Below, piece after piece: positions 36,986 to 47,582 of a DNA stretch of 64,000 bases (position 1 is the first letter of the stretch; each line of letters begins with the position of its first letter). The stretch is taken from NCBI GenBank assembly GCA_000697665.1, contig KL197735.1, positions 417,940 through 481,939 on the forward strand. Reading direction: 5' to 3'. The notes under the pieces are model-generated. The model did no database searches and had not been told where the DNA came from. It saw only the letters and a list, made by a program, of their open reading frames with translations. Position numbers and translations under genes: made by a program. Origin of the DNA: Jaapia argillacea MUCL 33604 (lineage: Eukaryota; Basidiomycota; Agaricomycetes; Jaapiales; Jaapiaceae).

Positions 36986-37690
36986 CCCATCTCGCTGGCC
37001 GTGATCTTCGAATGCAGGTGAGCGCCAGGAATAACCCAGTGGAGGGGGAGGTACACTGGGGTTCTCCTCACAGGTGATTTCGGCTCTCCATAACACCGTG
37101 AGATGCAGGCAACTGAATGCGAGCGCGAACTTGGGCTCATGAGACAATGATCGGTGCTAGGAAACGAGGGTTGTGATGCGAGTACCGAGCGAATGGAACA
37201 GCGCCGTTTGGAGCCACATGTGAGCCTCCTGCGGGAAAGTTGTAAAGTTGAAAGATGGGGGAGGGATACGTGCGATGTCACTGCCATTCCAGGGACGGTA
37301 CGGTGGCAAAGAATCCGCCTCCAAACTCGGGAGAGTTTGGGGTGGTCGTAGGCTAGACCGCGACGTAATGCAATGGCAAGACCTGAGTTGAATGCAGAGT
37401 CGATGTAATGTGAGTAACATAAAGGAGACACGATGGCGACATCTATTTCTTCTTGCCGGCAATGGTAGGGTTTCGGATTCCACATATGCGGTGCCAGCAA
37501 AATGAAACCTTACCTTGCGACAAGCCGATAGAGGTCGTGGAGAACCGAATTCATGATTGCATTGTTCGCGCAATCCTCATCAGGCTATCCCTCTTCAACA
37601 ACGATTACGGTCTTTCAAGAAATGCACCAGCCGTGAGTGGGAAAAAGCGACACCCGGGACTTTGCTGGTACCGGTGATCATATCGATAGT

Positions 37691-38102
37691 GGAGCGAAGA
37701 CAACAGGTGGCCTCCGAGTCATCCCGCGCGACCGCCGCTTTGGCTGCCATGAACCGCTCAAACTCCTGGTCAGCGCTGTTCAACATCGACATCGCCAACG
37801 CCCAAGACCACATTATCGATTCTTTTCCTACAGTACACTTTCAACTTGAACCCCGGAAAACCCTCCTCCCCTCCAACAATGGCTCTTCTCGTCCCAAAAT
37901 TTCGCCATTACTGGCTCAGGCTGTTATTTACTTCCATCATGACGTGATCCAGGAAATGGTTCTCAGGACCTCCGCGCTCTTTTCTGGCGTCGCTGTTTTG
38001 TCTCCTCCATCCGAGTCTTTTTCAAAATACACCACCTCTGCTTTCGACTCAAGTCCACCCAGTTGTGTTAGCTACTATCCAGGCTCGATTTTGACAACCT
38101 GA
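37691..38102 (+). CDS. Hypothetical conserved frame in the left palindrome arm
   Basis: An open frame of about 137 codons that matches the minus-strand frame at 41843-42304 in the other arm, both containing MNRSNSW, an IIDSF segment and SYYPGSIL or TYYPGSIL near the end. Indels between the two arms are multiples of three, which hints at protein-level selection. This copy starts with GTG after a possible cag acceptor, so the first exon or start is unclear. It has hydrophobic patches but no recognised domain. It is divergent from the lectin-like gene, about 780 bp away. Confidence 0.3.
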
Positions 38103-38909
38103 ACACCACACCGCTTCTATATCTGCCAATCTAATCTCGCCCGTATGGGTTGGCCACAAGCTCGCAAGCTGATTGGTTGTCCTTTTTGGTATGTTCTTCT
38201 CCGCTCCACACCGCACATTTCCTTTCCCCGTTCCTTCAACTTCCAACTCCCTCAGAGGATGTTTCAAGCCCACTAGTGAACAACAAATCCAGTGTTATCC
38301 TGAACTGGAACTATCGCATTTGTGACTTGAGTATCGAGGCAGACTCGCCTATCTCCCGATCTTTACACCTCAGAGCGGCGCCGAAAGGTCTGCTGGAGCA
38401 GACTCCTCCGAGTCCGCACAATGGGCTACTGGTACCGGTCACTCGCTAGGGAGCTTTTGATATTACCCCCTGCTTTTCCATCAATCAATCCCGGCTTTTA
38501 GGTTACATTCCTGTCGGCTACGAAAGATAGAACCTTGGGCTGCGGATGCCACCCCGACCGTCTGGCTTACTGTAATGCTGGATCCTCCACTTTAGAATCT
38601 CCGGATCGTCTCCGAGTGCCATCCCGGTCCGATTGAAGGCTGCGATCAAGATTCGGGGGTGAGTCACCGTTTTGTTTTCGTGAAAGCCATAATCTCTGAA
38701 GGATGAAGCTTTGTTGTTCCGGGCCTAGCTTGTTCTCGGACAGGAGAAACACCCAGCCAATTTCGTCTGCGTCAAAGCAATTATGGGTTCGGGAGAATGT
38801 TTGTTGTTGCGTGCTCGGACTAGAGAAACACCCGAGCGACTCGGTCAACGTCATCCGCCTTCCACAAGCACTGTCCTTTCCCTTTTTTCCAAGTCGTCGT
38901 CCTTGTCAC

Positions 38910-39530
38910 CTTGACCGCCGCCGTTAACCACATGCTAACTGTCTCGACGACGCCACCTCGGGTAAGTTCTTCCATCCATACCACCGATCCGTGTTTACGA
39001 TTCAACCAGTTACTCAATGCCCCTTCGAATTTGAACTCGACAAGAAGGCTCCCAGCAGATTGGTCACACCATCTACGACCATATCAAGGGCATCCGTTTC
39101 ATCTACCGTACCGCAAGCGGACACGCTGCCGCTCAGGTTCATGGAAAGGCTCTTTCCTCTATCCTTCACCCTGATGTTCTCCTGTCACGGGTTCCGAGCC
39201 TTTGAGTGTTGTCACAGTGGCTGGCAGAGCCGGCATCTACGATGACATCGAGGTTATCTTTTCGCTCCACTCTGTATCCATGTGCCAGGATGCTGGCCAG
39301 TCGATCAACATTATTGGCGAGTTCCATTCCTTTATCATTTCCCCGTAAGTTAAGGCTCTAACTCTCTGGATGCCTCAAATGCTTTAGATGGATTCGGCAA
39401 CCAGTGCAAACTGGAAGCGGCCTTCTTCTACACTGCTGCGCCGATGTTGGCTTTCCTCAGGAAATTATTAATCACACAGGGCCCTCAAATTCACATTGCT
39501 TTCAGTACGCTAAGGACACCCTGTCAGAGT
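38910..39530 (+). pseudogene. Decayed jacalin-like gene, inner copy 1
   Basis: Fragments in order match the 175-aa gene: the TTSTV-like exon 1 end with a GTAAGT donor (about 38960), the FEFELDKKAP segment (about 39020), the VHGKA segment (about 39135), an AGRAGIYDDIEV-like segment (about 39220) and the FFYTAAPMLAFL segment (about 39425-39460). Frames are broken between them. It is older than the outer copies and lies in the mirror position to 40490-41200. Confidence 0.7.
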
Positions 39531-39699
39531 CTCTTTCGTTGACCTTGTTGTTTGGTCTCTGATCACTCCGCCCGGCTTTCCGCACTTACTATGCCGGTTG
39601 AGCGAGCATTGATGAAGTGCTGAAGTGTTAGTCGAGAGTCATTTGTACGAGTTGTGCCCTTGGTTGTGTTTTAAGATGCGGAAATGTAATACTTTGCTT

Positions 39700-39990
39700 G
39701 TGATCAGTTGCCCCTTTTGGAACCCTGACCGCGCACTCAACTATGAACCATCATCGATACATCATCACGGAAACATAACGTCTTTGAATCCTTGATGTTC
39801 CAACGTAATCGTAACTTTCTAACCTGCTTCTCCCCAACCTCACGACCCAACTTCACGAAATACACTCGTATCCTACCCAAATTCCTGACAATGGTGATCC
39901 TACTCCTCGAAACGGAATTACTGTATCCATGGACACAACACCCCCAGCCACAGCCACAGTCCCACTGGCAACTACCCCTGCCATAGTCTT
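39700..39990 (-). pseudogene. Fragment of the 895-aa gene 3' end
   Basis: Resembles 47440-47730, the 3' end and 3' flank of the disordered-protein gene. Shared are a flank with ggaaccctraccrcgc, the coding block read on the minus strand as SVSTSRM-like, and the ACGCAACACCCCC-type stretch (about 39930). It is frameshifted and short. Its position at the palindrome centre suggests filler or a transposed fragment. Confidence 0.45.
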
Positions 39991-40489
39991 GAGTCAACAA
40001 CAGGCTCTTGTCTCGGGTCTTTACACTTGCGATTGCGATGACAGTTGCACCAACCATCCAGATCCAGGAGAAAATGTTGAAGGGAGAGGTACTCAGGCCA
40101 TGGTCGGTGGCAGTGCATTTGATTATCCCTCTGACTAACCAGGACAAAGTCAGAAGGATATTCTCTTCAAGTTGGACGAAAACAACAAAGTATTCCAACT
40201 CATCCGACTTGATACAAACTGCATGCAAAATATCTGTTCCGTCACATAGAGAATATCTGTAAGATAAATATACTTAGCTTCGCTTCCGGCCGTAGAGCTG
40301 TGACCCGTCCTGTATTGACGGTAGGTAGCGTACAGTAAAGCAGTATAGCAAAGTATAATATCGAAGACTGAGGGAACAAGCGGGACGCGGCATGTCCGTA
40401 AACCCAACACCAATAACAAGGACAAATATCAGCCACTCTGTCCACCCAGACCACAAGTCCCACGCCGAAACCCTCAACCAGTGAAAAGG
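39991..40489. other. Palindrome centre, nothing recognised
   Basis: No gene, RNA or repeat seen. The expected mirror axis is near 40.05 kb, but I do not see symmetric sequence directly across it. Confidence 0.4.
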
Positions 40490-41200
40490 TGGACAAGAAA
40501 CTCTGCAGGAGTCCACCGAGCATGGTGAAAAAGGAAGAAATGAGATAGACTTACCCGAGGAAGACTGCCCAAGGGAAGCCAAAACTGACGCACAACAGTG
40601 GGCAAGGGGTCTTCAGTGCCCGGGTTGCTGAATATAACCGAATCCTGAGCAAGAGTACGGCGAGTTCGAGCCTGAGTTGTCAGGAAAATCAGTGAAGGAA
40701 TGGAATGGAAGCCATCCGAGGTGGTGATGTTGCGAGTCTTCTTGCCGACACGTACAAACTGGAGTTGAAGACTAACCTCCCCATGGTGGAGGTGCTGGCT
40801 CTGCCAGCCACGAGTGTCAGAATCGTCTATGAGAGGAGAACATGTGCACGAAAAATGAGGATAGAGCAGCAATAAAAAGATGTACCGGTCAACTTGATGC
40901 AGTGGAAACTGTCGGGAGGGCCATTCCATGAGCCTGAGTGGTGGCAAAACCGCTGCTGTGCGGTAAATCACTGAGATGCCTTCGATATGGTCGTAACCAG
41001 TAAAATCGATCTGCTAGGAGCCTTCTTGTCGAGTTTAAAGTTGAAGGGGAATTGAGCCACTGGCCGAATCGTAAGCATGGGTCGGTTGCATCGAATGAAG
41101 AACTTACCCGAGGTGGCGTTTCCGAAACAATCAGCTACTGCAAAGGCAATGTCGCCAACGGTAGCGGTGAAGATGACACGTTAGATCGGGGGGAGCCATT
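40490..41200 (-). pseudogene. Decayed jacalin-like gene, inner copy 2
   Basis: Minus-strand remnants of all exons. From the 5' end: AVGDI-like exon 1 (about 41160), AQFPFNFKLDKKAP (about 41050), the YRT and HGMALP segments (about 40970-40900), TDDSDT-like exon 3 (about 40830), the PLPTVVRQFWLPLG segment (about 40600) and the MLGGLLQSFL end (about 40520). Stops and frameshifts are frequent. Together with 38910-39530 it forms the inner pair of the nested palindrome. Confidence 0.7.
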
Positions 41201-41842
41201 CGTGCTAGACACTACGACGGGCGCGGGCTTGGGAACTGGGGTGTTTGGGAAATGTGGACAGTCTTCGTCCATGTGTCGGAAGTGGTCGGAGGTGATCTGT
41301 GACCACAAAGGGTGTGTCATAGATCCAAGAAAATATTGGCAAAACACAGGGACAAGGACTTGAAAAAAAGGGTAAAGATAGTGCTTTTAGAAGTCAGATA
41401 ATGTCGACCTAGTGGCTCGGGAGTTTCTCTTATCCAAGAACAAAATAGGCAAAACACAACAAACCTTTCTCCCGAACCCATTCTGCTTTGACGAAGACGA
41501 AACAATGACATGCCCCATCAGAACCTTCAATGTGACCGGGATGGCACTAGCGAGCAATTGGTAGCAGCAGCGCATTGTGCGGACTCAGAGGAGTTTGCTC
41601 CAGCAGACCTTTCGGCGCCGCTCAGATGTGTAAAGATCGGGGAATAGTCTGCCTCGGCGCTCGAGTCACAAATGCGACAGTTCCAGTTCAGGATAACACT
41701 AGATTTGTTGTCTACTAGCGAGCTTGAAACATCTTCTTAGGGATTGGACAGTTGAAGGAATGGGGAAAGAAAATGTGCGGCGTGGAGCAGAGAAGAACAT
41801 ACCAACTTGAAAAGGACAACCAATCAGCTTGCAAGCTTATGG

Positions 41843-42304
41843 TCAACCCATACAGGTGAGGTTAGATTGGCAGAGATAGAAGCACAGTGGTGTCCAGATT
41901 GTCAAAATCGATCCTGGATAGTAGGTAACGCAACTCGGTGGACGTGAGCCGAAAGCAGAGGCGGTGCGATTTGAGAAAGACTCGGACGGGGCAGACAAAA
42001 CAGCGATGCTAGAAAGGAGCACGGAGGCCCCGAGAACCATGTCCTGGATCACGTCACAATGGAAGTCAACTTGAATAGTAACTGCCAGCGCTGGGCGATG
42101 GCGAATTTTGGGAAAAGAGGCGACATTGTTGGAGTGAAGCGGGGTTATCCACTGGAGTTCAAGCTGAAAGTGCATGACAGAAAAGGAATCGATAATGTCG
42201 TGTTGGACATCGGCGGCGACGACGATGAACAGCGCTAACCAGGAGTTTGAGCGGTTCATGGCAGCCAAAGCGGCTGTCGGTGCGCGGGATGACTCGGAGG
42301 CCAT
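41843..42304 (-). CDS. Hypothetical conserved frame in the right palindrome arm
   Basis: An open frame of 153 codons starting MASESSR, with the conserved MNRSNSW and PSCVTYYPGSIL segments shared with 37691-38102 in the left arm. A candidate acceptor (gaacag) directly precedes the ATG, so an upstream exon may exist. The segment after MNRSNSW is mildly hydrophobic. No known family. The in-frame indel pattern between arms is the only evidence for coding. Confidence 0.33.
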   Translation of the reverse strand: MASESSRAPTAALAAMNRSNSWLALFIVVAADVQHDIIDSFSVMHFQLELQWITPLHSNNVASFPKIRHRPALAVTIQVDFHCDVIQDMVLGASVLLSSIAVLSAPSESFSNRTASAFGSRPPSCVTYYPGSILTIWTPLCFYLCQSNLTCMG

Positions 42305-43139
42305 CTGTTCTTCTTCGCTCCATCTCAGGCTCGCTAACTGGAAGATTCCTTGAGCTTGTTAATAATCAACAACGACGCCCGCCGTAGTCACTGGATGACT
42401 TTGAATCTATCAATATGATCATCGGTACCAGCAAAGTTCCGGGTGTCGCTTTTTCCCACTTACGTCTGGTGCGTTTCTTGAAACTTGAAAGATTGCAATT
42501 GTTATTGAAGGGGGAGGGGGATGACCTGTTGGGGATTGCGAGCACAATCCAATCATGATGTCGGTTCTTCGCGACCTCCATCCGTTTATTGCAAGGTTTC
42601 ATTTTCATTCCGACAGCACCGCATATGTTGAATCCGCAACCTTCCATCGCTCGGCAAGAAGAAATAGTAGACGGCATCGCGTCTCCTCTATTTTTCTCAC
42701 ATCACATCGCCTTTGCATTCAACTCAGGTGTCGCTTACCTTTCTGTTGCGTTATGTGGTCTAGCCTACGACCACGCCAAACCCTCCCGAGTCCGCGGGTG
42801 GATTCTTTGCTCCTGCACCATGCCTGGAATAGCAGTGACATCGCACGCATCCCTCCACCATCCTTCTCCTTCAACTTTACAAATTTCCCGCAGTAGGCTC
42901 ACATGTGGCTCCAAGAGGCGCTGTTCCAGTCGCTCGGCAATCGTATCGGCGGAACCCTCGTTTCGTAGCACCGATCATTGTCTCATGAGCCAAAGTGCGT
43001 GCTCGCTATCAGTTGTCTGCATCTCCCGGTATTATGGAGAGCCGAAATCAACTGTGAGAGGAGCCCATGTGTACCTCCCCCTCCCCTCGGTTATTCCCAG
43101 CGCTCACCTGTCTTCGAAGATCACGGCCAGCGAGACGGG

Positions 43140-43147
43140 TATATAAA
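43140..43147 (+). promoter_or_regulatory. TATA box of the right lectin-like gene
   Basis: TATATAAA, 71 bp before the ATG at 43218, in the same context as the left-arm copy. Confidence 0.65.
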
Positions 43148-43217
43148 CCCCTTTCACTCGTCCAAATTCCCTCAGTTCCAGCTCCAGTTTCATCTCATTC
43201 ATCCACACAAAGCAACA

Positions 43218-43981
43218 ATGCCTGATCTTCAACGTGTTGTCTTGACCGCCGCTGTTGGTGACACCACCTCCACGGTCGCTTCGTTCAATGACGCAACTAC
43301 GGGTCAGTTCCATCTCCATACGCTGAACGCTGTAATGCCTGACCATCCTCGCACGTCTTCAGTGGCTCAATTTCCCTTCGACTTTGAGCTCGACAAGAAG
43401 TCTCCCATCCAGCAGATTGATTTCACTGGTTCCGACTACGTCACGGGCATCCGAGTCACCTACCGCACTAAGGAGAAAGGATCCGTTTCTCAGGTTCATG
43501 GAAAGACACCCCCCGCTGGATCTCCCAGTATCCAGTTGACCAGTATGTCTTTGTTTTGCTCCTCCGCCCTCCGTCCTCACATGTTCTTTAACAGGCGACG
43601 AGATTTTTACCGTCGTGACCGGTAGAGCCGGCACCTTCAACGGTGTCAATGCTATCCTTTCTCTCCAGTTTGTATCCATCAACAGGGTCACTGGTGACCT
43701 CAAGACTTCGGGTGAGTTCCATTCATCTCATCGTTTCCTGATAAATTGGGCTACAACTCACCACACACTCTCTAATGATTTAGCCATCTTCGGAAACAAA
43801 AGCAAAGATTTCCCCTTGTTCTACTCGGCCGGACCCCTTTTGGCCTTCCTCGGAAAGTCCTCCAACGGTATGGGTGTCTCAACTCCTCTCTTGTCACAAC
43901 GCTCAGTGGACTCCTGCAGATTTTCTCTTGTCGCTTTCTTTCGCTTTGGCTGGCGAGCCAGTCGACGCTTTCGGCGTGTAG
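43218..43981 (+). CDS. Jacalin-like lectin-type small protein, right palindrome copy
   Basis: Exons 43218-43302, 43363-43542, 43595-43711, 43784-43867 and 43920-43981 give 175 residues. All four introns fall in phase 1. It shares the same strand pattern and PVDAFGV end as the left copy. Differences include KEKGSVSQVHG where the left copy has KDGASVAQVHG, and DFLLSL where the left copy has QYLLSL. No signal peptide or membrane segment. The jacalin-like assignment is by pattern only; the alternative is an unnamed fungal beta-rich family. Strong TATA and pyrimidine-rich leader sequences suggest good expression. Confidence 0.78.
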
Positions 43982-44169
43982 ACGTAACGGCCGGCGGTCC
44001 CGTTGTCGTGGAGCGATGATTTTGTATGTTGTTTGTATCGAGTTGTACGAATATGGGGAGGTGTTGTTGGAATAGTTGTATTGTGTGCTTCGTACAGGTT
44101 TCTTGAATGAAAATTGTCTCCCAGAAAACATGGCTTCCTCTCAGTTGAAGTTGCGGACAACTAGGCGCA

Positions 44170-44400
44170 TCGCCGCCACCTGAGCTAGAGCCTCGAGACA
44201 AGCCTATGTGCAAATTGTAGCGCGCAGTCCAATACCTCACCGCCAAAATCCGTATCGGACACTCAGTTCAAGTTCACAATTCCCAGCGCACCCCGGTCAC
44301 ATTCCTCTAAATTGGTTTGAAAATATATTCCTTGCGGTCGGCTCTGCGCTCGTAGAAGCGGTGAGTAACCCTTGGTATCCTTCGAACATCAACCGACCTC
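44170..44400 (+). pseudogene. COQ4: COQ4 5' fragment
   Basis: Only the exon 1 part of COQ4 is present, in plus orientation: the RASRQAYVQ-like lead, the RTLSSSSQFPAHPGHIPLNWFEN segment split by small changes, then a broken AVGSALVEAV segment. It joins directly to unrelated sequence. It is back to back with the larger minus-strand COQ4 remnant at 44530-45325. Confidence 0.7.
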
Positions 44401-44529
44401 CACCCGACAGGTCTCGCACGAGAGTTCAGTTATCGCGTAGGGACACAATACGTATATGAGCATCGCCAAGCACTGAATGTCGATAATCGGTCAACAGCAG
44501 CGGGACAAGCCAAACGAGCAGCTCATTAC

Positions 44530-45325
44530 GACGTAGCCTCCATCTCTCCAGCCAAAGCCTTATTCACCGAAAACTCTTTGACATTTTGGCCAGTCGAGAC
44601 GCAGACGAACGAATGCAGCTGAGATGGTTGTTACCAGGAGATCGAGGTTTGCGAATTCGGTGCTAGTTCGGATGAGACGTCAACGATGCTGTGATACTTA
44701 ATAGTTGTGACATTCGCGGTCTCGTTGCGACATGTAGGCAAGTTGCGGGTCGTCGATGTAGTGAGCCTGCAGGACAATACTCATGCAAAACACGAGCTCA
44801 GAAGAGCGAGGATTGGACATACTGGTGCTCGTGTAACACCGCATCTCTCCAACCAAGTCACTTACGCTCTTCCGAAAGTGCCCTCTGGGAGTTGAGCCAA
44901 CGCATTCATGTCAACAGTATCAAAGTTGATACGTGGTCTATCCTTTAATATTTGTCTCCCCTCTGCACTGTTCAACATATGATCGCGTAGCCGAGGTAAA
45001 GCAGGCCCAGCAGTCGTTTCTCTAAGGGCAGCAATCATATCTGTCGAATGGAGGTCGGTTGACATTCGAAGGATACGAAGGGTCACTTACCTCCTCTCCG
45101 AGGGTCTGCGAGAGACATGGCAGCAGAACCAACAGCAAGGAAGGCGCTTTCGAACCATTTGAGAGGAATGTGACCAGGATAGGCTGGTGCCGTGGTTGTG
45201 AACTTGAACTGAGGGTCCGACATGGATTTTGGACGTGTGCTATTGAGCTACGCGCTGCCATTCGCACGGAGGCTTCAAGTTGTCTAGCGTGGCATGAAGA
45301 AACAAGCGACATCCTCGTCAACACT
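44530..45325 (-). pseudogene. COQ4: COQ4 pseudogene, copy B
   Basis: The start MSLVSS and the central exon MIAALRETTAG to LPEGTFGRA are open, but exon 1 is frameshifted before the LNWFEN equivalent. The third exon is internally deleted: the metal motif HDFYH is reduced to HNY, and the C-terminal 50-60 codons are missing. It is divergent from the intact 291-aa gene copy at 45759, mirroring the arrangement at 53.3-53.9 kb. Confidence 0.85.
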
Positions 45326-45758
45326 AGATTTCGACGCGGAGGAGATGGGCTGAGAGTGCAGCGACGTCAACGTCGCAACTTGACATTCCAACAACTGAAT
45401 AAAGTGAACGGGGCGCTCCGATCTTTGTCGACTTCAATCTGAGACCACAGCTTCAACCACAGACCCTTGTCTGCTTTGTACAAAGTCTCTCCAAAGGCAA
45501 TCACACATGATTCTGACTGGCGTTTCGATTCAACCATCGTGGCCGACCTCAACCGCTCATGGACCACCGGAACGAATTGACGAATCACATTTGATCCTCT
45601 TTGACCTGTGTGGGCTGCCACGAAGCCACTGGGAATTGTTCTTCAAAGCGACCACAATGCGGATGCAACGACCAGCCCACATTTGCTCTGAGTTTCGTCT
45701 CATATCTGATCCTACATCCTCCTCCTCGTCTTCGTTATCGACCCTTTGACAGTAACCT

Positions 45759-46840
45759 ATGGACACGATCGACGCAGCCACTCAAGACATGATCATGCTC
45801 TCCCTCTCTTACCCAACCCGTCGTCCCTCTTTCTCTCCATCCCCAGAGCGAGATCCAAAACGGGATACGAAGAGACACGCCACTATATTCCCTCTCCTCC
45901 CACCCTCGCCCTCCCCCATCTCATCCGGGTCCTCATACTCGGACAAAAACTCTTCAGAACACGACAACTCCCACGACCAATTCAGCTCTTTCCACTTCAG
46001 GCCACCCACCCGACCCAACTCCATCCTCCTCCCCAGTTCATCTTCATATAGTGGCTCGGGACGTACGAGGTGTAGTAGCGAGGCTCAAGAATATGCTGCT
46101 ATGTTCCGAGCGCGCTGGACGCAGGAAGAATCGGAGGGTATTGTCGTTGAGAGACCGAGTTCGGAGGGTGATACGAGCTCTGTGGATCTCAGTTCAGAGT
46201 CGGGGACTACCTCGGCGGTTAGCAAGGGAGAGCTTCGGCCTAGGTTTAGCAGCCCTAGGGAAGAAGAGCTTGAATTAGCTGTAAGTTCCTTTGTTGTTCC
46301 GTTCCTACCTAACCCTGATTGACGGTGTCTTTTTGGGTGTTTTAGCGCCATGAAGCTACTTTGATGATGCTCCGTGCTGGAAGAGGCAATCGAGAAATTG
46401 CTTGTGAACGGTTGAGCTGTAACGATATACTTCCGAATATCCGAGCTCTCATGTTCCATCTTCATATCCACAATCTCTCCGATCGACTGTGAGTCATTTC
46501 CCTCCGTCCCTCCGTCATTGATTTCCCTCGGAAGCCACTGACGAAGGTGCTCTTGTTTAGGAACTTTTCATGCAGGCAATGCGACAGCCGCTACGAAAGT
46601 ACGCGCGAACTGCAAATGCACGTTTGTAAAGAAAAGTCGTCAAGTTCCAGCCTTCGTCGACCTTCGATCATCAGTCTTCTTTCACCTCCTACATCTCCCA
46701 TCCTAGGTTCGTACTATTCATCTCTTTCCAAAATGACTTGAGACTGATCGTGTCTACTTCTCGCTCACCATTTAGCCCCGTTCCGTCGAGTCTTTTCGAG
46801 GATCTCGTGTGTTGCTGATGAGGACGTAGAAGAATTGTGA
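45759..46840 (+). CDS. 291-aa Ser-rich zinc-knuckle protein, copy B (intact)
   Basis: Four exons (45759-46280, 46346-46488, 46561-46706, 46776-46840) give 291 residues. Residues 1-174 are disordered and rich in Ser, Pro and acidic residues. A helical segment follows (RHEATLMMLRAGRGN to HNLSDRL), then a C-x2-C-x12-H-x-C knuckle (CRQC...HVC). The tail ends FSRISCVADEDVEEL. The helical segment plus finger suggests a DNA- or RNA-binding regulator, but I recognise no family. It is nearly identical in plan to the inverted copy at 52278-53347, and exon lengths are exactly the same. It has lost the TATA-like box seen in the other two copies. Confidence 0.75.
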
Positions 46841-47582
46841 TTCTTCTGTGGAGGATCGCTGTCGATCAGCATCTCGGTTTTGTTCACATCGTTTACGACC
46901 GTTGGATGACTTTCCTATCTGCATGTGTTACCATGCAGCCCCCGCTGTCTCTTCACCGCCCTGTCTCACTTTGCTCTTGGAAATCGCAGTATTTAATAAA
47001 CTTGTATCCATAGCACCTGTTGCTTTTGGTCGCACAAGGTCTGGCTGATGCTGTGTGTTTTGGCGAGTCTTAGAGTTACCCAAGCATTCTAATACCCGAA
47101 TCCTCTGCCGCGAGTCGCATCTTATGTGTCTGGTTGGCTGTTGTCATCTACAGGGCGCAGCTGCGCTCAGGTATCGATTGTACCCGGTGCTCACGGAACG
47201 TCCACTCGGAAACACCACCTTCAACCTCCACCGCACGTGGAGTCCTAATGGAGGTAAGAAACCAACGTTTCAGCAGAATATCACAGAAACCATCAAGTCA
47301 TTTCCGGTGCTCATGGACTCGGTTTTGTTTATAAAAAAAGCCTTCTGGAACGCGAGGCTATACTTATGGGAAACGACATGAATTCAAAACAACGCAATCC
47401 CAAGCAAAACGACGTTAACAGCTGGTTACCATTTTAGGAACCCTAACCACGCCAACATCAAGTCCAGAAGGAGTTCATTATATCCAACCACATAACCATA
47501 CAATACCATCATGTAAACATATCATTGACGTTCCAGCATACTCACAACTCTCTAAACATACCAAGCCATCTTCTCCCGAGGC
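46841..47582. other. 3' flank, no recognised gene
   Basis: The first 150 bp are shared with the 3' flanks of the other two copies of the 291-aa gene. A 108-codon frame (47055-47381) has no recognised domain. From about 47440 sequence similar to 39700-39990 begins. Confidence 0.4.

Larger units (their letters stand above)
35960..38450. repeat. Left arm of an 8-kb palindrome
   Basis: Matches 41555-44165 in reverse orientation over about 2.5 kb: the lectin-like gene and its 3' flank, its promoter, about 600 bp further upstream, a second conserved open frame and a final 300-bp block with the GATTGGTTGTCC stretch at about 38170. Mirror positions sum to about 80.0-80.1 kb, so the centre lies near 40.05 kb. 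Similarity is high in exons and lower between them, with many small indels. Confidence 0.85.
41555..44165. repeat. Right arm of the 8-kb palindrome
   Basis: Inverted counterpart of 35960-38450 with the same order of blocks. The outer edge near 44165 coincides with the start of a COQ4 fragment, so the arm edge is also a duplication breakpoint. The region 42305-43139 between the two genes of the arm holds only the upstream sequence shared with 37020-37690. Confidence 0.85.
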
